Below, one piece after another: positions 47,559 to 59,899 of a stretch of DNA of 64,000 nucleotides. A program made the translations under genes and the position numbers. Under the pieces are notes generated by a model. It saw only the letters and a list, made by a program, of their open reading frames with translations. It did no database searches and had not been told where the DNA came from. The first letter of the stretch is position 1. Each line of letters starts with the position of its first letter. Source of the stretch: Cryptomeria japonica. Its lineage: Eukaryota; Streptophyta; Pinopsida; Cupressales; Cupressaceae. Location of the stretch: positions 4,405,501 to 4,469,500 of the forward strand of contig NC_081414.1 in the NCBI RefSeq assembly GCF_030272615.1, given 5' to 3'.

Positions 47559-50500
47559 ATGGCCAAGGATGACAAAATAAATGCAGACCCAACTCCTCAA
47601 GGAATTGCAGAGACCTTTGGAATTGACCAACCAACAACCACTATTGTGATGAGTATAGAGAAGTCATCACAATACTTTTCTAAATCAAATAGCTCACATG
47701 AAAAGGTGATAAGAGAAGATTGGATGAAAAAGAAGGGTCAGATACCGCCTAAGTTGCCTAAACTCTTAATCAGGGATGATTTTTATATTGATATATATGG
47801 AACTATCACATTATTAAGCAAGATAGTAAGGCTAAAAGTTAGCGACCAGTTTGAGGGATGGATGTTCTCTTTCATACAATTTATTAGAGAGGGCATAGGG
47901 TTCTTTGATTGGACTCAAATAATTAGTGATTTCATTTACAAGTACATAACAAAGTCTACAAAGAATTTGTACATGGCATCCTATGTGGTGTATTCTTGTG
48001 CAATTAAAGATAATATCCAAGGTTTAATACAGTGGGAGTTTTGGATAATAAGAAAGGACAACAATTGGTATATTTGTATTATCCACAGTTGACTTTGGAA
48101 CAATCTTATCTATTATAAAGAAATGAATGGGTTATTTATAATGTGCACGGTCAAAGAGATAGAAGGAAGAGTGGGATAAAGAGTCCCCAAAGAAGTTTAG
48201 GATGTAATTAAGATATATGGCAACTGACCATACATATAATTTCTCACTTGGTCATACATGCAAATATAGGGCTTTAAAGGGCAACCTTTCAGGTTACCCA
48301 AATACCCCATAAATTGGGCATGGTTGACTGAGTTTTGTAGAAAGGTATTGGATTTCCATGAATCCTATCATGGTATGCACTGAAAATTAGGTTTTAAGTT
48401 TCCTTTAAAAATGGGAGGGTTCTTATGTGAATCACTAAGCAATGTGAGGGAGACAAAAGATGATATTTTAGCTCGACATTTGCAAAATTTTGAGTTTAAG
48501 AGACCATCCTTTGATCCACTAGACAAGATGAACAAATTTATTTTTAAAAAGATAGTACATGTGTCGGTCATGGAAGACTATTGGATTGATTGCAAGGATG
48601 ACAAGGAAGTAAGGAAAAGATAGTATCAACTTGCTTAACCCTCAAACAAACGTAGATGTTGGGTTTTGATATACTGCCCCAGGTAAATGAAGATGATGAA
48701 AATTATTGCACCCACATTACAAATCTACCAATATTGAAAAGCATCATATCTCATTATCACATTGGAATTAACTAGAGATAACATCTATGGATGTAGTAAA
48801 TGAGCCCATATTTGGAGTAAGTTGAAGATAGATAGAAGAGTATAAGGGGCTTGAAAAGGAAAGGATTTGAAGTCATAGCTTCTAAGAAGAGGAAAAGAGA
48901 AGAAGTAGGGGATCAAGATTATGACAATTTCCTAGTTCACAAAAGAAGTATAGAAATGAATAGGATCGTTCATTTTACATCTATCATAGAGGACCCAAAA
49001 GTTTACATGGTTGGAGTTGAAGTTGTTACAACTGACCTAGATCTCAACCAGATGGCCAAAAGCATAATAGTTGATCCATAGGATCAAGTTAGCTGAACTT
49101 ATGTTAGTGAATCATCCACTTCTGGGCAACCATTAATCCAATTAGTGACCACATAAGTTACACAAGCGATGAGAGTAATACCGGTATTAGCATCACAACT
49201 TGTAGCAAATTTATTTGCTTCACCTCCTTCTATGACTAATGTAGCAATGAGTAAGATAATAGGAATACGTTGTCGAAATATAAATGAGATAATGATTCAT
49301 ATATGATCAAAATGTACCAGGAAGTAAATCAGGTCATTGCTAGATATATAGGAAAAGAAAAAGGGTAAAGTGCACAATTAGACAAAGGAACAACTTCGTT
49401 GATATCCAAAGTCGCAGGAAAGTTGATTGATGATTTAGAAAAGAAGTCTAAGCCATCTCCAAATGAAATAATGGATGTTGATCAAGGAGGCTTCATGAAG
49501 ACAGAAGAGAAGGAATTATCATGCCATGAAGACACTGAAATTGAATTAGATACTAAAGTGACCATAGGGCCAAGAAGCAAAGAACTTCCCGAATTACCCA
49601 CAACAGTTAAAGAACACGAAACAGAAGAAGGTCCCACTGATGTTGAAGAAAGACAAGAAGGAGATAATCAACATGAGCGCAACAAGGAACAAACTCTAAG
49701 TATCCATATTCAGGGTCAATCAAAAGTAGAACAAGTTCCACTTAGTAGAGAAAAAGGTGAATTGCATTAAGAGAATTCACTATAAGACGACTTGGCGAGG
49801 AAGGAAAAGAAGAATAAATCAAAGAGATTACAAGATTAGAAAAGTTACAAACAAAAGCAATAGGAACTGAACAAAGTCTCAAAATTGAAAGTTGTATAAA
49901 AAATGACAACGACAAAAAGGGCTAATGGAGAAGGACAAATTCCCATCCAAGTATCAGGCACTAAGTCAAAATTGATGAAGTGGGTAGACTCAAAAAAAAA
50001 GTGGAAGGTTTGGAAGGATAAAATCAACAACACAAGGATGAAAAGCAACATCAAAAAGAGGAATCGAGACAAAAGCAAGCACCTGAGTGGTTACAAAGTT
50101 AGTGGCAACAAAAGGCTCAGGTATAAATGATTCTTTTAGATTTTAATAGCTTGTTAAGAGCACCATAATTAACAAAAAAAGGGAGGAAGCCAAAAACCAA
50201 AGTTGCTATTCACCTCAATGAGGAAGGAGAACAATAATTGTATGTTGCAGAACCACCAACATATAAAGACTTGTAAGATGTAATAATAGAAGCTTATCAA
50301 ATCACCACTATCAAACTTGGAAATATTTCTAGATCTGATGAACCTAAAAGAACCCGAGAAGGATTAGAGATGATTGATGATAGTCTCAGAAGAGACCAAA
50401 AGAAGTTGCAAGAGTAGAGGAATTACATAAATCAGTAGAATCAATTCATAAGAGGATTCATTCAACTAAGGTAAACACAAAAAGAATTACCACCACACTG

Positions 50501-50615
50501 AATATTGATGTCTAAAGAGGAAGTGGACACTATGGAAGCAATTAAACACAAGAACTTGGTGTTGGATGAATAGGTGCAAAGTGTTTTGGATGAAGTAAAG
50601 CATACCCTTCAAAAG
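47559..50615 (+). pseudogene. Long degenerate coiled-coil protein frame, N-terminal part
   Basis: An intact 177-codon frame (47559-48092) opens with MAKDDKINADPTPQGIAETF and includes FEGWMFSFIQFIREGIGFFD and NLYMASYVVYSCAIKDN. Further open pieces follow at 48411-48623 (MGGFLCESLSNVRETKDDI), 48851-49081 (basic KKRKREEVGDQDYDN), 49399-49770 (acidic, Glu-rich) and 49903-50130 (Lys-rich). Single stops separate them. At 50615 the frame is cut by a gypsy insertion and resumes at 55041. No enzymatic or retroelement motif is visible. The GG-F block and the D-x5-F-x-K-x-V stretch near 48,410-48,570 resemble 30740-30462 of the minus-strand frame, so the two are probably related. Function is unknown. 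Confidence 0.55.
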
Positions 50616-51389
50616 TGAAGCAGTCACCAGTGAGGAGGGACCTCAAAGAGATCAATCTGGACCGGTCAGCAAGAGTAAACACAATGGAAACACAAAAATA
50701 TGATGGAGGCAATGTAGAACACATTGTTTTATTGCATGAAATTTGATTACATCCAACCGGTAACAATCGGGTTGCAACATACCAACTCACAGGCCTAATA
50801 GAATAGGTCTCAATCGGGACCTTGAATCTTATTATCTATCTTTTATGCACAATCTATCTACTTGATTCTTTGATTGATTGCATTCTAATGTGTAATTAAA
50901 ATATATACATATATCCAAATTTTCCATTCGGCCCAAAAGGGATCAAAATCCAAAGAACAAGACCTAACGTGCAAAATAAACAAGGTCAGCCTCTGCCAAG
51001 AGATTCCTTCAAAAAATCCAAAGGATTAAACGTAGATAGTGGGAAAAGGTTGGCCACATGCCAAGGAACATCGTAATCAATGCCCAAAGCTATGCAAGCT
51101 TTGGAATAGGTTTTGGTAGATCACCAGAATAGGTCTCAGGCAACCGGTAACAGGAAACTATCATGGAAACTGGTAGCGATAGCTTGCTCGAAAATGATCC
51201 AAATATGATGTGGTCTGGAAACAAGAAAGATGATTAAGTATTCAAGTAGAATCCAACTCTATGGGATCCAGTAAGACAAAACTAGGACACATAGAAAGGA
51301 AAATTGAAACTGTAAATAGAAAACAAGCAGAAAGGAAAATGTTTTTGGTTGATGCAAGATTGCAATGAACCAGGGATGCTCATGCATCA
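50616..51389 (-). repeat. 3' LTR of the gypsy element (774 bp)
   Basis: In element orientation it begins TGATGCATGAGCATCC at 51389 and ends GTGACTGCTTCA at 50616. Ends TGATGCA and TGAAGCA (inverted) form a short terminal inverted repeat. A possible polypurine tract just upstream is weak. No second LTR is present in the window. Confidence 0.8.
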
Positions 51390-51439
51390 AACATCCGAGG
51401 TTATTGAAAAAGTGAGCCTCTCACTTTACCGAGGTCAGA

Positions 51440-51603
51440 GGGAAACCAAGGAGGTCTACCTCTGCCTGAGAAATCCTAGATGAATCTTGAACTGGTCTAT
51501 CCTTCCACTTCACAAGATATTCTTTATAATGACTGCTCTGGGTACTACGCCCAATCCTACTATCCAAAGTCTCTTCAATTTGATCCGATTCCTTCTAGGG
51601 TAA
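51440..51603 (-). pseudogene. Gypsy chromodomain-like C-terminus
   Basis: After the integrase stop the minus frame continues HYKEYLVKWKDRPVQDSS, then ISQAEVDLLGFPLTSVK. The Y-L-V-K-W core followed by the acidic DSS-W/R-I stretch is the pattern of chromoviral chromodomains, which steer integration to heterochromatin. The conserved Trp after DSS is changed to Arg. Confidence 0.65.
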
Positions 51604-52746
51604 CTATTTCTCCAAGTCTGCAACATTGTTCTCATAGAATTTTGGTTCATGATATTCATGAAGATCTGCAATGTTGAATATAGGTGAAATACTTAGACTA
51701 TCTGGTAACTCCACTTCATATGCATTTCTAGAACTAAACTTCCTCAAAATCCTGCAAGGTCCAAACTTCTTCATTTTCAACTTGTTATAAGTTCCAACCA
51801 TGAATCTCTCTTTTCTCATATATACCATCACTTCATCGCCAACTTCAAATTTCTTATGGTTCTTCTTGTCATCTGCCTTCTCCTTATACTTGTTGTTCAT
51901 GTCTTCCTAATGCTGCTTAACCTGAATATGCAATCCTACCATGTGATCTGCAAATTCTTCTACTTTTGAACTTCTTTGGTCTTCACTGCTAATATCTCTC
52001 AATTCCGATATCCCTCTAAGATGCACTCTGGTAACAATCTCAAAAGGTGTTCTTCCGATACTTCTATTCACTAAATTGTTGTAGGAAAACTCTGCTCGTG
52101 CAAGGATCAAATCCCAACTTCCATTTTTGTCTCCTACTAAACATCTCAACAAATTTCCCAAACTCCGGTTAACAACTTCTTTATGTCCATCAGTCTGTAG
52201 ATGAAAAGTAGAACTGAACTTCAAAACTATCTTCGTATTCTTCCAAAGTGTTCTCCAAAAATATCCAACAAACTTAGTATCTCTGTTTGAAACTACGCTC
52301 TTAGGTAATCCATGCAATCTCACCACTTCTTTGAAAAATAGGTCTACTACATGCAATGCATCTGATGTCTTCTTACAAGGTATGAAATGAGCCATCTTTG
52401 ATAATCTATCCACTACCACAAATATAGAATCATTTCCTCTCGGTGTCTTAGGCAAGCCAAGTATAAAATCCATGCTTATATCCTCCCAAGGTCTTACCGG
52501 TATTGTCAAAGATTTATACAATCCCACATTTTGACTACTACCTTTTGCAACTTGACAAACTCTACAACTTTGCACATATATCTTAACATCCTTGTGAATA
52601 TGGGGCCAAAAGTACTGCTCACTCACCAATGCTATTGTTTTATCAATGACAAAATGTCCAGCTAAACCTCCACTATGTTTCTCCTTTATCAGATTATCCC
52701 TCATAGAACTCTTAGGTATGCACAACTGAACTCCTCTGAATAACAT
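51604..52746 (-). pseudogene. Gypsy integrase
   Basis: The zinc-binding part has H-x5-H (KEKHSGGLAGHF) and C-x2-C (CRVCQVAKG). The core has ISMDFILGLPKT (first Asp), SVVSNRDTKF (second Asp, where SDRD is usual), and GHKEVVNRSLGNLLR (Glu). It is followed by the GPCRILRKF (GPY/F-type) module and LHEYHEP. A stop separates the core (52746-51907) from the C-terminal module (51900-51604). Integrase joins element cDNA to chromosomal DNA. Confidence 0.88.
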
Positions 52747-52759
52747 CCCATCCTAAATG

Positions 52760-53357
52760 AAATAGTCCAACCATTTGCTTATGTCTACCATAATCGGTTC
52801 TCTACATGCTTTCCAAGGTTCTGCAAAATCCGAGTGTTCATCATACAAGGTCTTCAAATCTTCAAATCTTCAAATCCTAATACTGTCACTCTCATCTCTG
52901 TCAGCAAATTTCTTCTCCTACTTAGTGCATCAACAACTTTGTTATATTTCTCACTTCTATGCTTTAACACAAAGGTGCAACTCTGCAAGAATTCTACCCA
53001 TCTCATATGTCTCTGATTCTACTTACTCTGACTATTCAAATACTGCAAAGCTTGATGATTTGTATACAACACAAACTATTCAGACAACGAGTAATTTCTC
53101 CACTTCTTCAAGGCTTGAACTATGGCATAAAATTCTTGTTCACACACTAAATATCTCCTCTGGGCATCATTCAATTTCTCGCTGAAATAGGCTACTGCTC
53201 TTCCTTCTTGACTGAAGACTACTCCTATTGTCGTTCCACTTGCATCACAGTCCGCTTGAAATACATTATTTAAATCCGATAAAGCCAACATAGGTTGCTC
53301 AGTCACTTTTTGCTTCAATAGTTTAAAAATTTTGTTTGCTCTTGTGGTCCACTTGAA
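52760..53357 (-). pseudogene. Gypsy RNase H region
   Basis: The minus frame has FQADCDASGTTIGVVFSQ (catalytic Asp), AVAYFSEKLNDAQRRYLVCE (with the acidic partner in CEQEFYAI) and the later TNHQALQYL and KVVDALSRR motifs (about 52,930-53,070), with stops between 53076 and 52,960. Confidence 0.85.
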
Positions 53358-54206
53358 TTATGTTTGATCTCCTCTCATGGTCTTAGTGATAGGGTTACAA
53401 ACTGAAATAAATTTTTTGATAAACTTCCGGTAAAAACTAGCCAATCCATGAAACGATCTTACCTCTCCAATTCTTTTCGGTGTAGGCCATTCAACAATTG
53501 CTTTCACTTTCTCAGGGTCCATCTTCAAACCATCCTCAAATATCACAAATCCCAAATAGACGAACTCATCCTTCATGAAAGTAAACTTCTTGATATTGAT
53601 CAGCAACTTCTCTTCTCTCAATCTCTGCAAAACTTGTCTTAACTACAACAAATGATCCTCTATTGTCTTACTGAAAATCAGAATGTCATCCAAATACACA
53701 ATAACAAACTTACCCAAGAATTTATTCAATACCTCATTCATCGGCCTCGTGAAAGTACTTGGTGCATTAGTCAATCCAAAAGGCATTGCCAACCATTCAT
53801 ACAGTCCTTCATTTATCTTAAATGTTGTCTTTCACTCATCACCTTCTTTGATCCTGATCTGTTGATATCCACTCTTCAAATCTATCTTTGTAAAGTGTTT
53901 TGCTCCACTCAAACAGTACATTATGTCATCCATCATAGGCAAAGAAAACCGATATTTCACTGTGATCTTGTTTATTGTTCTTGAATCGGTACACATCCTC
54001 CATCCTCCATTATTCTTGGGTGTTAATACTATTGGTACTATAGAAGGGCTTAAGCTCTCCCTAATCAAACCTTTCTTTAATAACTCATGCACTTGTCTAT
54101 TCAGTTCTTCATTCTCTATCGGTGTCAACCGGTGTGCAGCTTTGTTAGGCAAACTAGCTCCGGGAACCAAGTCCATGCAATCACTGATACTTCTCACAGG
54201 TGGCAA
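53358..54206 (-). pseudogene. Gypsy reverse transcriptase
   Basis: Motifs in order are LLKKGLIRESLSPSIVPIVL, GGWRMCTDSRTINKIT, MMDDIMYCLSGAKHFTKIDL, SGYQQIRIKEGDE then a TGA in place of Trp, [13 protein letters not shown], and [13 protein letters not shown] (catalytic YLDD at about 53,690). The thumb region is GLASFYRKFIKKF. Reading frame is otherwise intact apart from stops at 53832 and after EDHLL. Confidence 0.92.
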
Positions 54207-54287
54207 TCCATTAGGTACATTATCTTAAATAATGTCCTCACATTTTGTCAGCAAATCTTGTATTTATTTTGGGTGTTCTCCTTCCGG

Positions 54288-54760
54288 TTATGGTCTCTTA
54301 GTCTTCTCAGGAATTAAGGAAAAGCACACATTCTCATGTCTCAGACCATCCAATAATTTCCTTCCATCTACTAAACAAATTCTAGCATTTGTACAGACTT
54401 CATTCTTCAAAGGTTCCTCCAAAAGCAACAAGGTTCGCTTCATCCCATTGACCAAAATAGTGTATGTATTCTTCCTCTCATAATGTACTGCCTGTCTATC
54501 AAACTGCCAAGGTCTACCCAACAAAAGATGAGAAATATCCATAGGCATAATATCACAGAAGACTTCATCATGATAATTCCCAATTTTCAATTTCACCAAA
54601 CATTGTTCACTTACTAACAACTTATGTTCATCCTGAATCCATATTATCTGATAAGGCTTAGGGTGTTTCAATCTCTCCAATTTCAATTTATTCACCATCT
54701 CTTCTGAAACAAGATTATATGAACTACCACTATCAATAACAACTTTACAACACTACCTTA
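54288..54760 (-). pseudogene. Gypsy aspartic protease
   Basis: VVIDSGSSYNLVSEEMVNKL gives the catalytic DSG triad at about 54,716-54,740, followed by the flap-like region and DISHLLLGRPWQFDRQAVH. The frame stops between protease and reverse transcriptase. Confidence 0.85.
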
Positions 54761-54879
54761 CATCCGGTCTTGAACAAATTCTTCCTCTACAAGGGCTCTT
54801 CCTCTCCTCTGGTATGACACAAAGCTCTCATCATCAATAGTTCTCCATCTTCCAGTTTATTGTCTGATCCGGTGGGGTT

Positions 54880-55035
54880 TTATTCCACCACTGTTGCTCT
54901 TCTGGTAGTCTCTGTCTTCTTACACTCGAATGCACGATGTCCTTCTCCACACTTAAAGTAGGTTTTTCTAAATGTCCTCTTGTCTTGTCTTCCAAATTTC
55001 TCATTCCAGTAACCATTTGGTTCTCTCCTCTGATA
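54880..55035 (-). pseudogene. Gypsy gag remnant with altered zinc knuckle
   Basis: Only the end of gag is left: RREPNGYWNEKFG, then TYFKCGEGHRAFECKK. The CCHC box should read C-x2-C-x4-H-x4-C but its first Cys is Tyr here. The frame starts abruptly at 55035 where the truncation lies. Confidence 0.8.
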
Positions 55036-55040
55036 GAAAG

Positions 55041-55394
55041 GAAATAAAGAGGATATTGCAGACCTTGAATGATGCAAAGGAACAAGACAAAACAATTGTC
55101 CAAATACTAATGGAGGGGCTGATTGAAGATGTCATGCTGGATAATGATGAAGGGGTCATAAAAGAATTTGAAAGGTGCTGGAACAATTGAATGATTAATC
55201 CATTGGCTAGAATAAGTCCTCGATTTCTACAAGATTTAAATCAAATGAAGTATGTATCTCAAGAGTATTAACATGCCACAAGGTAGAGAGATAAAGAGAA
55301 TGTAGATATGGAATACTTAAATAAGGCCCAAACGGTCAATTGGTCCTTAGCGGAGCAAGTTGAGAAGGAGGAAATGTTGAAGGCTATATTTTGA
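55041..55394 (+). pseudogene. Coiled-coil protein frame, C-terminal part (after gypsy insertion)
   Basis: The frame resumes at GAAATAAAGAGG with EIKRILQTLNDAKEQDKT, then IVQILMEGLIEDVMLDND and FERCWNN, a stop, and then coding-like text to KEEMLKAIF and a stop at 55394. It is in the same phase as the last codons before the gypsy insertion (LDEVKHTLQK at 50586-50615). The heptad pattern continues across the joint. Confidence 0.7.
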
Positions 55395-56560
55395 TTCAAA
55401 AATTTTGTAACATGATAATGTCAATGAACTCATAGTGGTATTAGAACAACCAAGCAGGGAAAGTATTAATAGATTATAAATAGCCACAACCCCAAAATGA
55501 CACCAAATAGTTGAAAAGTCTAAAGATCGAGACACATGCAAGCCTTGTTGACCGAGAAAATTTTCTCTTTTCTGTCGCATCTAGAAAGCTTGTATTACTA
55601 GCGGTCAAGTTATGATTTTGTTAGACCTAATGTCTATAAAGTGTGATCAAAGTGTCATTTCAAAGCAGGTCAGAAATTGTAGAACTTTGGTTGAGCTGAA
55701 AAAAGCTTTTTCCTTTCCAAGTTTAATTATCTTGATTTATTTTCAGTCAGTTTGTATTTTCTTTGTAAGATATAAATCTTTGAAAGGTTTCAAAGGTCAT
55801 CAATGGCGAGACAATTTGACAACGTACTTCTATTAATTTTATAAATGCATGGCTCTGTGCAAGCAATTACCGATGTGTTATGTTATTTCACTTGTTGATA
55901 TAAGCTTTACTTTAAAAGATAACACGAATTTGCATGAAATTGTGATTTATCTCTAGTGAAGTGTAGAATTGTTGCCTTTTTGTTTTGTATTTTCAAAAAT
56001 TACATGCTTTAGAATTTTTTAAAATCTTAGAAATTATTTTCTCTTTCCCTAATCTTTCATAATTTTTTTAATAATTCGTCCAAGTTCATTTACACCTAAT
56101 ATGCGTAAAGAGAACAATACAAACCCGCAAACTAGTTTATTTGTATTATTCACCTAAAAGAGATACACCAATTCCCTTTGTGAAATGGTAATAAACAACA
56201 AACTCAGAGTAAAACTAGTAGGTTAGGACCTAACCATCCCAAGCCTTGGAATTAGATCTCTGATTTTTCAGGAAAGATAGATTTTGTTGTTAAGAATTCT
56301 ATTTGGTTTGAAGTGAAGTGGCGCTAGAAGGAGCGCTTGAAAGTTTTTTTTTGCATAAACAAAATAAATTGGAGTACAGGAGAGTGACCAGGTCTAGGTC
56401 GTGTGAGCTTAGATTTGAATTTGTAGAATTTACCTAAATGAAGGATTAATCGTAGACCCAAAGTTAATTATATTGAACGAGTTCCATTAATCCACAATGT
56501 AGTTTTTCCTCAGATACCAAGAGGTCATGTTAGTCAGCCATAGGTTTATTTTACTCCACC
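55395..56560. other. Spacer, possible 5' region of the TAT-type element
   Basis: No gene is seen. TGGCGCTAGAAGGAGCGC at 56319-56336 resembles gypsy primer-binding sites (TGGCGC-type), but no LTR end could be placed just before it. Confidence 0.3.
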
Positions 56561-56564
56561 TCCA

Positions 56565-57235
56565 ATGGCTTTCTTCAACACTAATTCATCTATCAAATTC
56601 CCAAATTATCATGACTTACCAACGAATCTACATAAATTGTGTCCCAAGTATCAAATTAATAATGATGTCAAAGAACATCTTATGATTTTCAAAGATACAT
56701 GTGGAAGAGCAAGGATTCGACATGAAGATGTAGTATGTAGGCTATTCCCATACACTTTAAGTAATGAATCCTATGCGTGGTATATCAATATGCCTACAAG
56801 GTCTATCACCTCGAGGGATTTATTTGAAAATGATTTCTTAGCATGGTTTAAAACTCCAATAGACACCACTACTTTGTATCATCAATTTGTGTTTATTAGG
56901 AGGGAAGAGAATGAGCCAATTAGTAACTTCAATGATCAATTTTAGAGGGCATACTTTGAATTGGAATCTCCATATTTAGTGGCTAAGCTAACAACTCTGT
57001 TTGTGTATTATGTTGCTTGGATCCCTTGATGTCCATGTTTGTTAAAAGAATAAATTCCGTTGTAGTTAACCAAACAGAGGCATATGTTGAACCAGTGAGC
57101 ATTAATACAGAAATGAGACAAGTAGGTTATGATCCACTACCTAGCGTAGGAACCCCAACGTTGTCGAATCAAATAAGTGTAGTCAATAGAGATCTGGTAC
57201 ACCATACCTCATTTCTTAGCCCCATTCTCAAGTAA
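56565..57235 (+). pseudogene. TAT-type gag, N-terminal part
   Basis: The frame has FPNYHDLPTNLHKLCPKYQ, then LFPYTLSNESYAWYINMP, ITSRDLFENDFLAWFKTP and EENEPISNFNDQF. The L-x-W/Y-Y-x-x-L/M-P and W/L-x-x-L-x-x-x-F pattern is that of the gypsy gag retrotransposon domain. A TAG at 56943 ends the first frame, and coding-like text goes on to the solo LTR at 57241. Confidence 0.75.
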
Positions 57236-57240
57236 CCAAG

Positions 57241-58632
57241 TGTAGACACATAAATCTATCCACTAAATTAAATAAATATTTAATATTTATTTGATACACT
57301 AATATTCCTCTATTAATTAAATTCACATTTAATTCATTCATTCAACCCCCATTCTGCTATTTTAATTAAATAATTACATAAATTTATTTAAATTAAAATC
57401 CCTATCTATAATCCAGTTATTAATTAAATCTAATTTATTTAATTTCCCCCATTCCTCTAATTTAAATAAACCAACATTTATTTAAAAACACAAATCAAAT
57501 TCCCCTTTTAAATAAATCAATAATTATTTAAAATCCCACCCCACTTGCATTTTCCTACAAATGCAAGTTGCACAGATAAATAGATTTTATTTCTAAATAA
57601 AATCCTATTTTCTCTCACCCACCAAACCCACTTGCCCACTAACTTCCTTCTAGATTCTTCTAACCCCCTTCTAATTAGCCTAACTCCCCTCCTAATCATT
57701 TGCACATTCCTTTAAGAAAAATGTCACTTCTCAAAATATGCAAAGTCTTCACAAACCATTAAAGGCTTTGTGTCTCCAACAATTTACCCTCCAAAGTCTT
57801 CAATAACCATTAAAGGCTCTTACATGACCATAAATGGTTAGCTCAAACCCAACCCTTGGTTAGAGACTTTCTCTCTAACTCAACCATCCTTCAACTCATG
57901 GGTCTTTTCAATCATTCATTGCTTTGACCATGGTTATCCCTTTAACTCTTGCACGAGAGTTTATCCATTGGATAAAAGCTTTATCCACTAACTCAAGCCT
58001 AACCAAACCCTCCTAGGGTAACCTTTATGTCTCCTTGGGCATTAAATTCTTCTTCCCTCTCCTCTCAATCCATCGCATGTTGACACTTGTCATCATGGGA
58101 TTAGGTTGAAAGCCATCACATGGATCACAAACCATCAATCCCAGCCCTTCACAAGCTCACTCAATCTTGGCAATTCAATCAACATGTTTTCCTATAAAAG
58201 GACCTCATTTCTCAAGCAAAGAAGGAAGCATTTTTTTGCATTGTTATTATACTTGTATGTTCATAGAGATTTCTCATAGCAATCTTATTCTAGGCATTTG
58301 CATAGCAATATATTTTAGATCATCTTTCAACCACTTTCAAATCTTCATGTCATCCATGGTTTTGTGCTAAAAGATGAGAGCTACTTACAATCACCCATTT
58401 GGATCTTGGAGAGGAGAAGAGCAAGGGAGGAACATCTATGAGCATCTTTGAGAGAATCTTAGGGAGTCTTCTTTCTCTCTTTCATTTGTGTATGCTTTAC
58501 ATTGTTTGCTTTATATCTCTCTTGGTATGCATCTTAATGTTTTTAAGTTCATTTGTGTTTGGTTATGGTTGGAACTAATCTATTAACCTTTGAACTTGTG
58601 TCTGTGCCTTGTGCCCCTTTTGCATCGCATCA
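57241..58632. mobile_element. Solo LTR, 1,392 bp, perfect TSD
   Basis: CCAAG lies directly at 57236-57240 and 58633-58637. The element starts TGTAGACACATAAATC and ends TTGCATCGCATCA. Its left third is very AT-rich with repeated ATTTAAATAAAT words. It interrupts gag: the frame PFSSNQAITIQTQNYG reads through once the LTR and one TSD copy are removed. Confidence 0.88.
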
Positions 58633-58637
58633 CCAAG

Positions 58638-59500
58638 CAATAACAATTCAAACACAAAATTATGGGATACCTAATAATAATCATTCCTTAATGTTGCATC
58701 TAGGACCAACTATTACATATTTTCCTCTAAATGAAAATGAAAATTCCTTCATTTCTCAAACACCATATACGAATGGTCATGCAAATACTAGTGCCAAAGA
58801 GGATATTACAGAAATCATAGAAATGTTGAGAAAATTAATTATTCAGATGTCCTACCTCAGGAATCAAAATTTCTACAGTAGAAATAGTGAGAAAAAATAA
58901 ATAAATCAATAATCTCATTTTAACATCGCCAGACCTCCTAGACTGTGGAATACTAAACCAAATAATGGAGGGGTGGTCTCTCCATTGGATAATCCTACTT
59001 CTGCAAATAATCAATCACCAACACGCATAAATTTGGTTGAGTTCGCTTTGACCAATTAGTGTAGGATTCTCAATACAAGCACACACTCATAGAAAGATTA
59101 TCCTCAATTTAAGGTGGCTTCCAACATTTTTCAATGTAGTGTTTTAGCACTTTATCATTTAGAAGAAGCACCAAAATAGGAAATTGTATCTGTATAAATA
59201 TGCTTTATTTTTGGAAAGTTAAGTCATGTCAAATAAACATCCTAATACAAATGCAACATATGATAGTTATACATTTGATAATAGGGATTGTTTTACAATG
59301 GTTGTAGAATCATACACATTTCTTTTGAGCTATAGGATGGTTCAAAATCAAAACTAGATGAGGTTTATAGAACTCAACAATATTAGAAAAGACATACATA
59401 TAACCTCAGAAGTAACAATTACAATAAATTCAAAGGAACTTTTACCCCCTCTACTCCACCAAACAACTATAGTAATCCTCTGAATCCACAAGCAAGTAAT
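58638..59500 (+). pseudogene. TAT-type gag, C-terminal part
   Basis: Protein-like frames (NENENSFISQTPYTNGH, EDITEIIEMLRKLIIQM) continue to a stop at 58898 and, with many breaks, to about 59,500. No zinc knuckle was found. Between here and 59,930 there is no reverse transcriptase. Confidence 0.5.
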
Positions 59501-59899
59501 GTTCCAGATCCACCAAAGGTGATATAAATATAAGAAGCCTCAGCCTCAAGCTAGTGGTTCAAGATCAGAACAGTTAATAAACTACTTAACACGGGAGATT
59601 AAGAAAGTTAAGGTTAGCCTCTCATTAAACGAGCTATTGAGAATTAAAGATGCTTTTATTAAGGGTTTAGAAGATTCTAGTGATAAATAAAAAATGGTAA
59701 ATAAAGAAAAGATAATCAAGGAAAGTTCAAACCTCAAAGAGAAAGACATTATGCTCACAACAAAAGCTGATTTGGTAAACTAAAATCTATCAAGAGATTT
59801 ATAGCCCAACTAGCAGACAAATGTCAACCATTTCAATGTCTATAACAAAAAGGAGTGCCTTTTAAGTGAACATACCAATGTCAACAATCCTTCTAGGTA

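Larger units (their letters stand above)
50616..55035 (-). mobile_element. 5'-truncated Ty3/gypsy chromovirus-type element
   Basis: On the minus strand the order is zinc knuckle, protease, reverse transcriptase, RNase H, integrase, chromodomain-like tail, 3' LTR, which is the Ty3/gypsy order. The 5' LTR and most of gag are missing; the element stops at 55035 in gag. The outer flanks are AAAAG (50611-50615) and GAAAG (55036-55040). It lies inside the plus-strand coiled-coil frame, which resumes in phase on the other side. In-frame stops (for example TGA at 53832-53834) show it is dead. Confidence 0.9.

Noticed and set aside
52775-54483. Plus-strand frames across the gypsy region
   Set aside because: They are antisense shadows of reverse transcriptase, RNase H and integrase on the minus strand.
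56319-56336. A primer-binding site for the TAT element
   Set aside because: The word resembles TGGCGC-type sites, but no LTR ending in CA precedes it and no matching 3' LTR was found, so it is noted only as a possibility.
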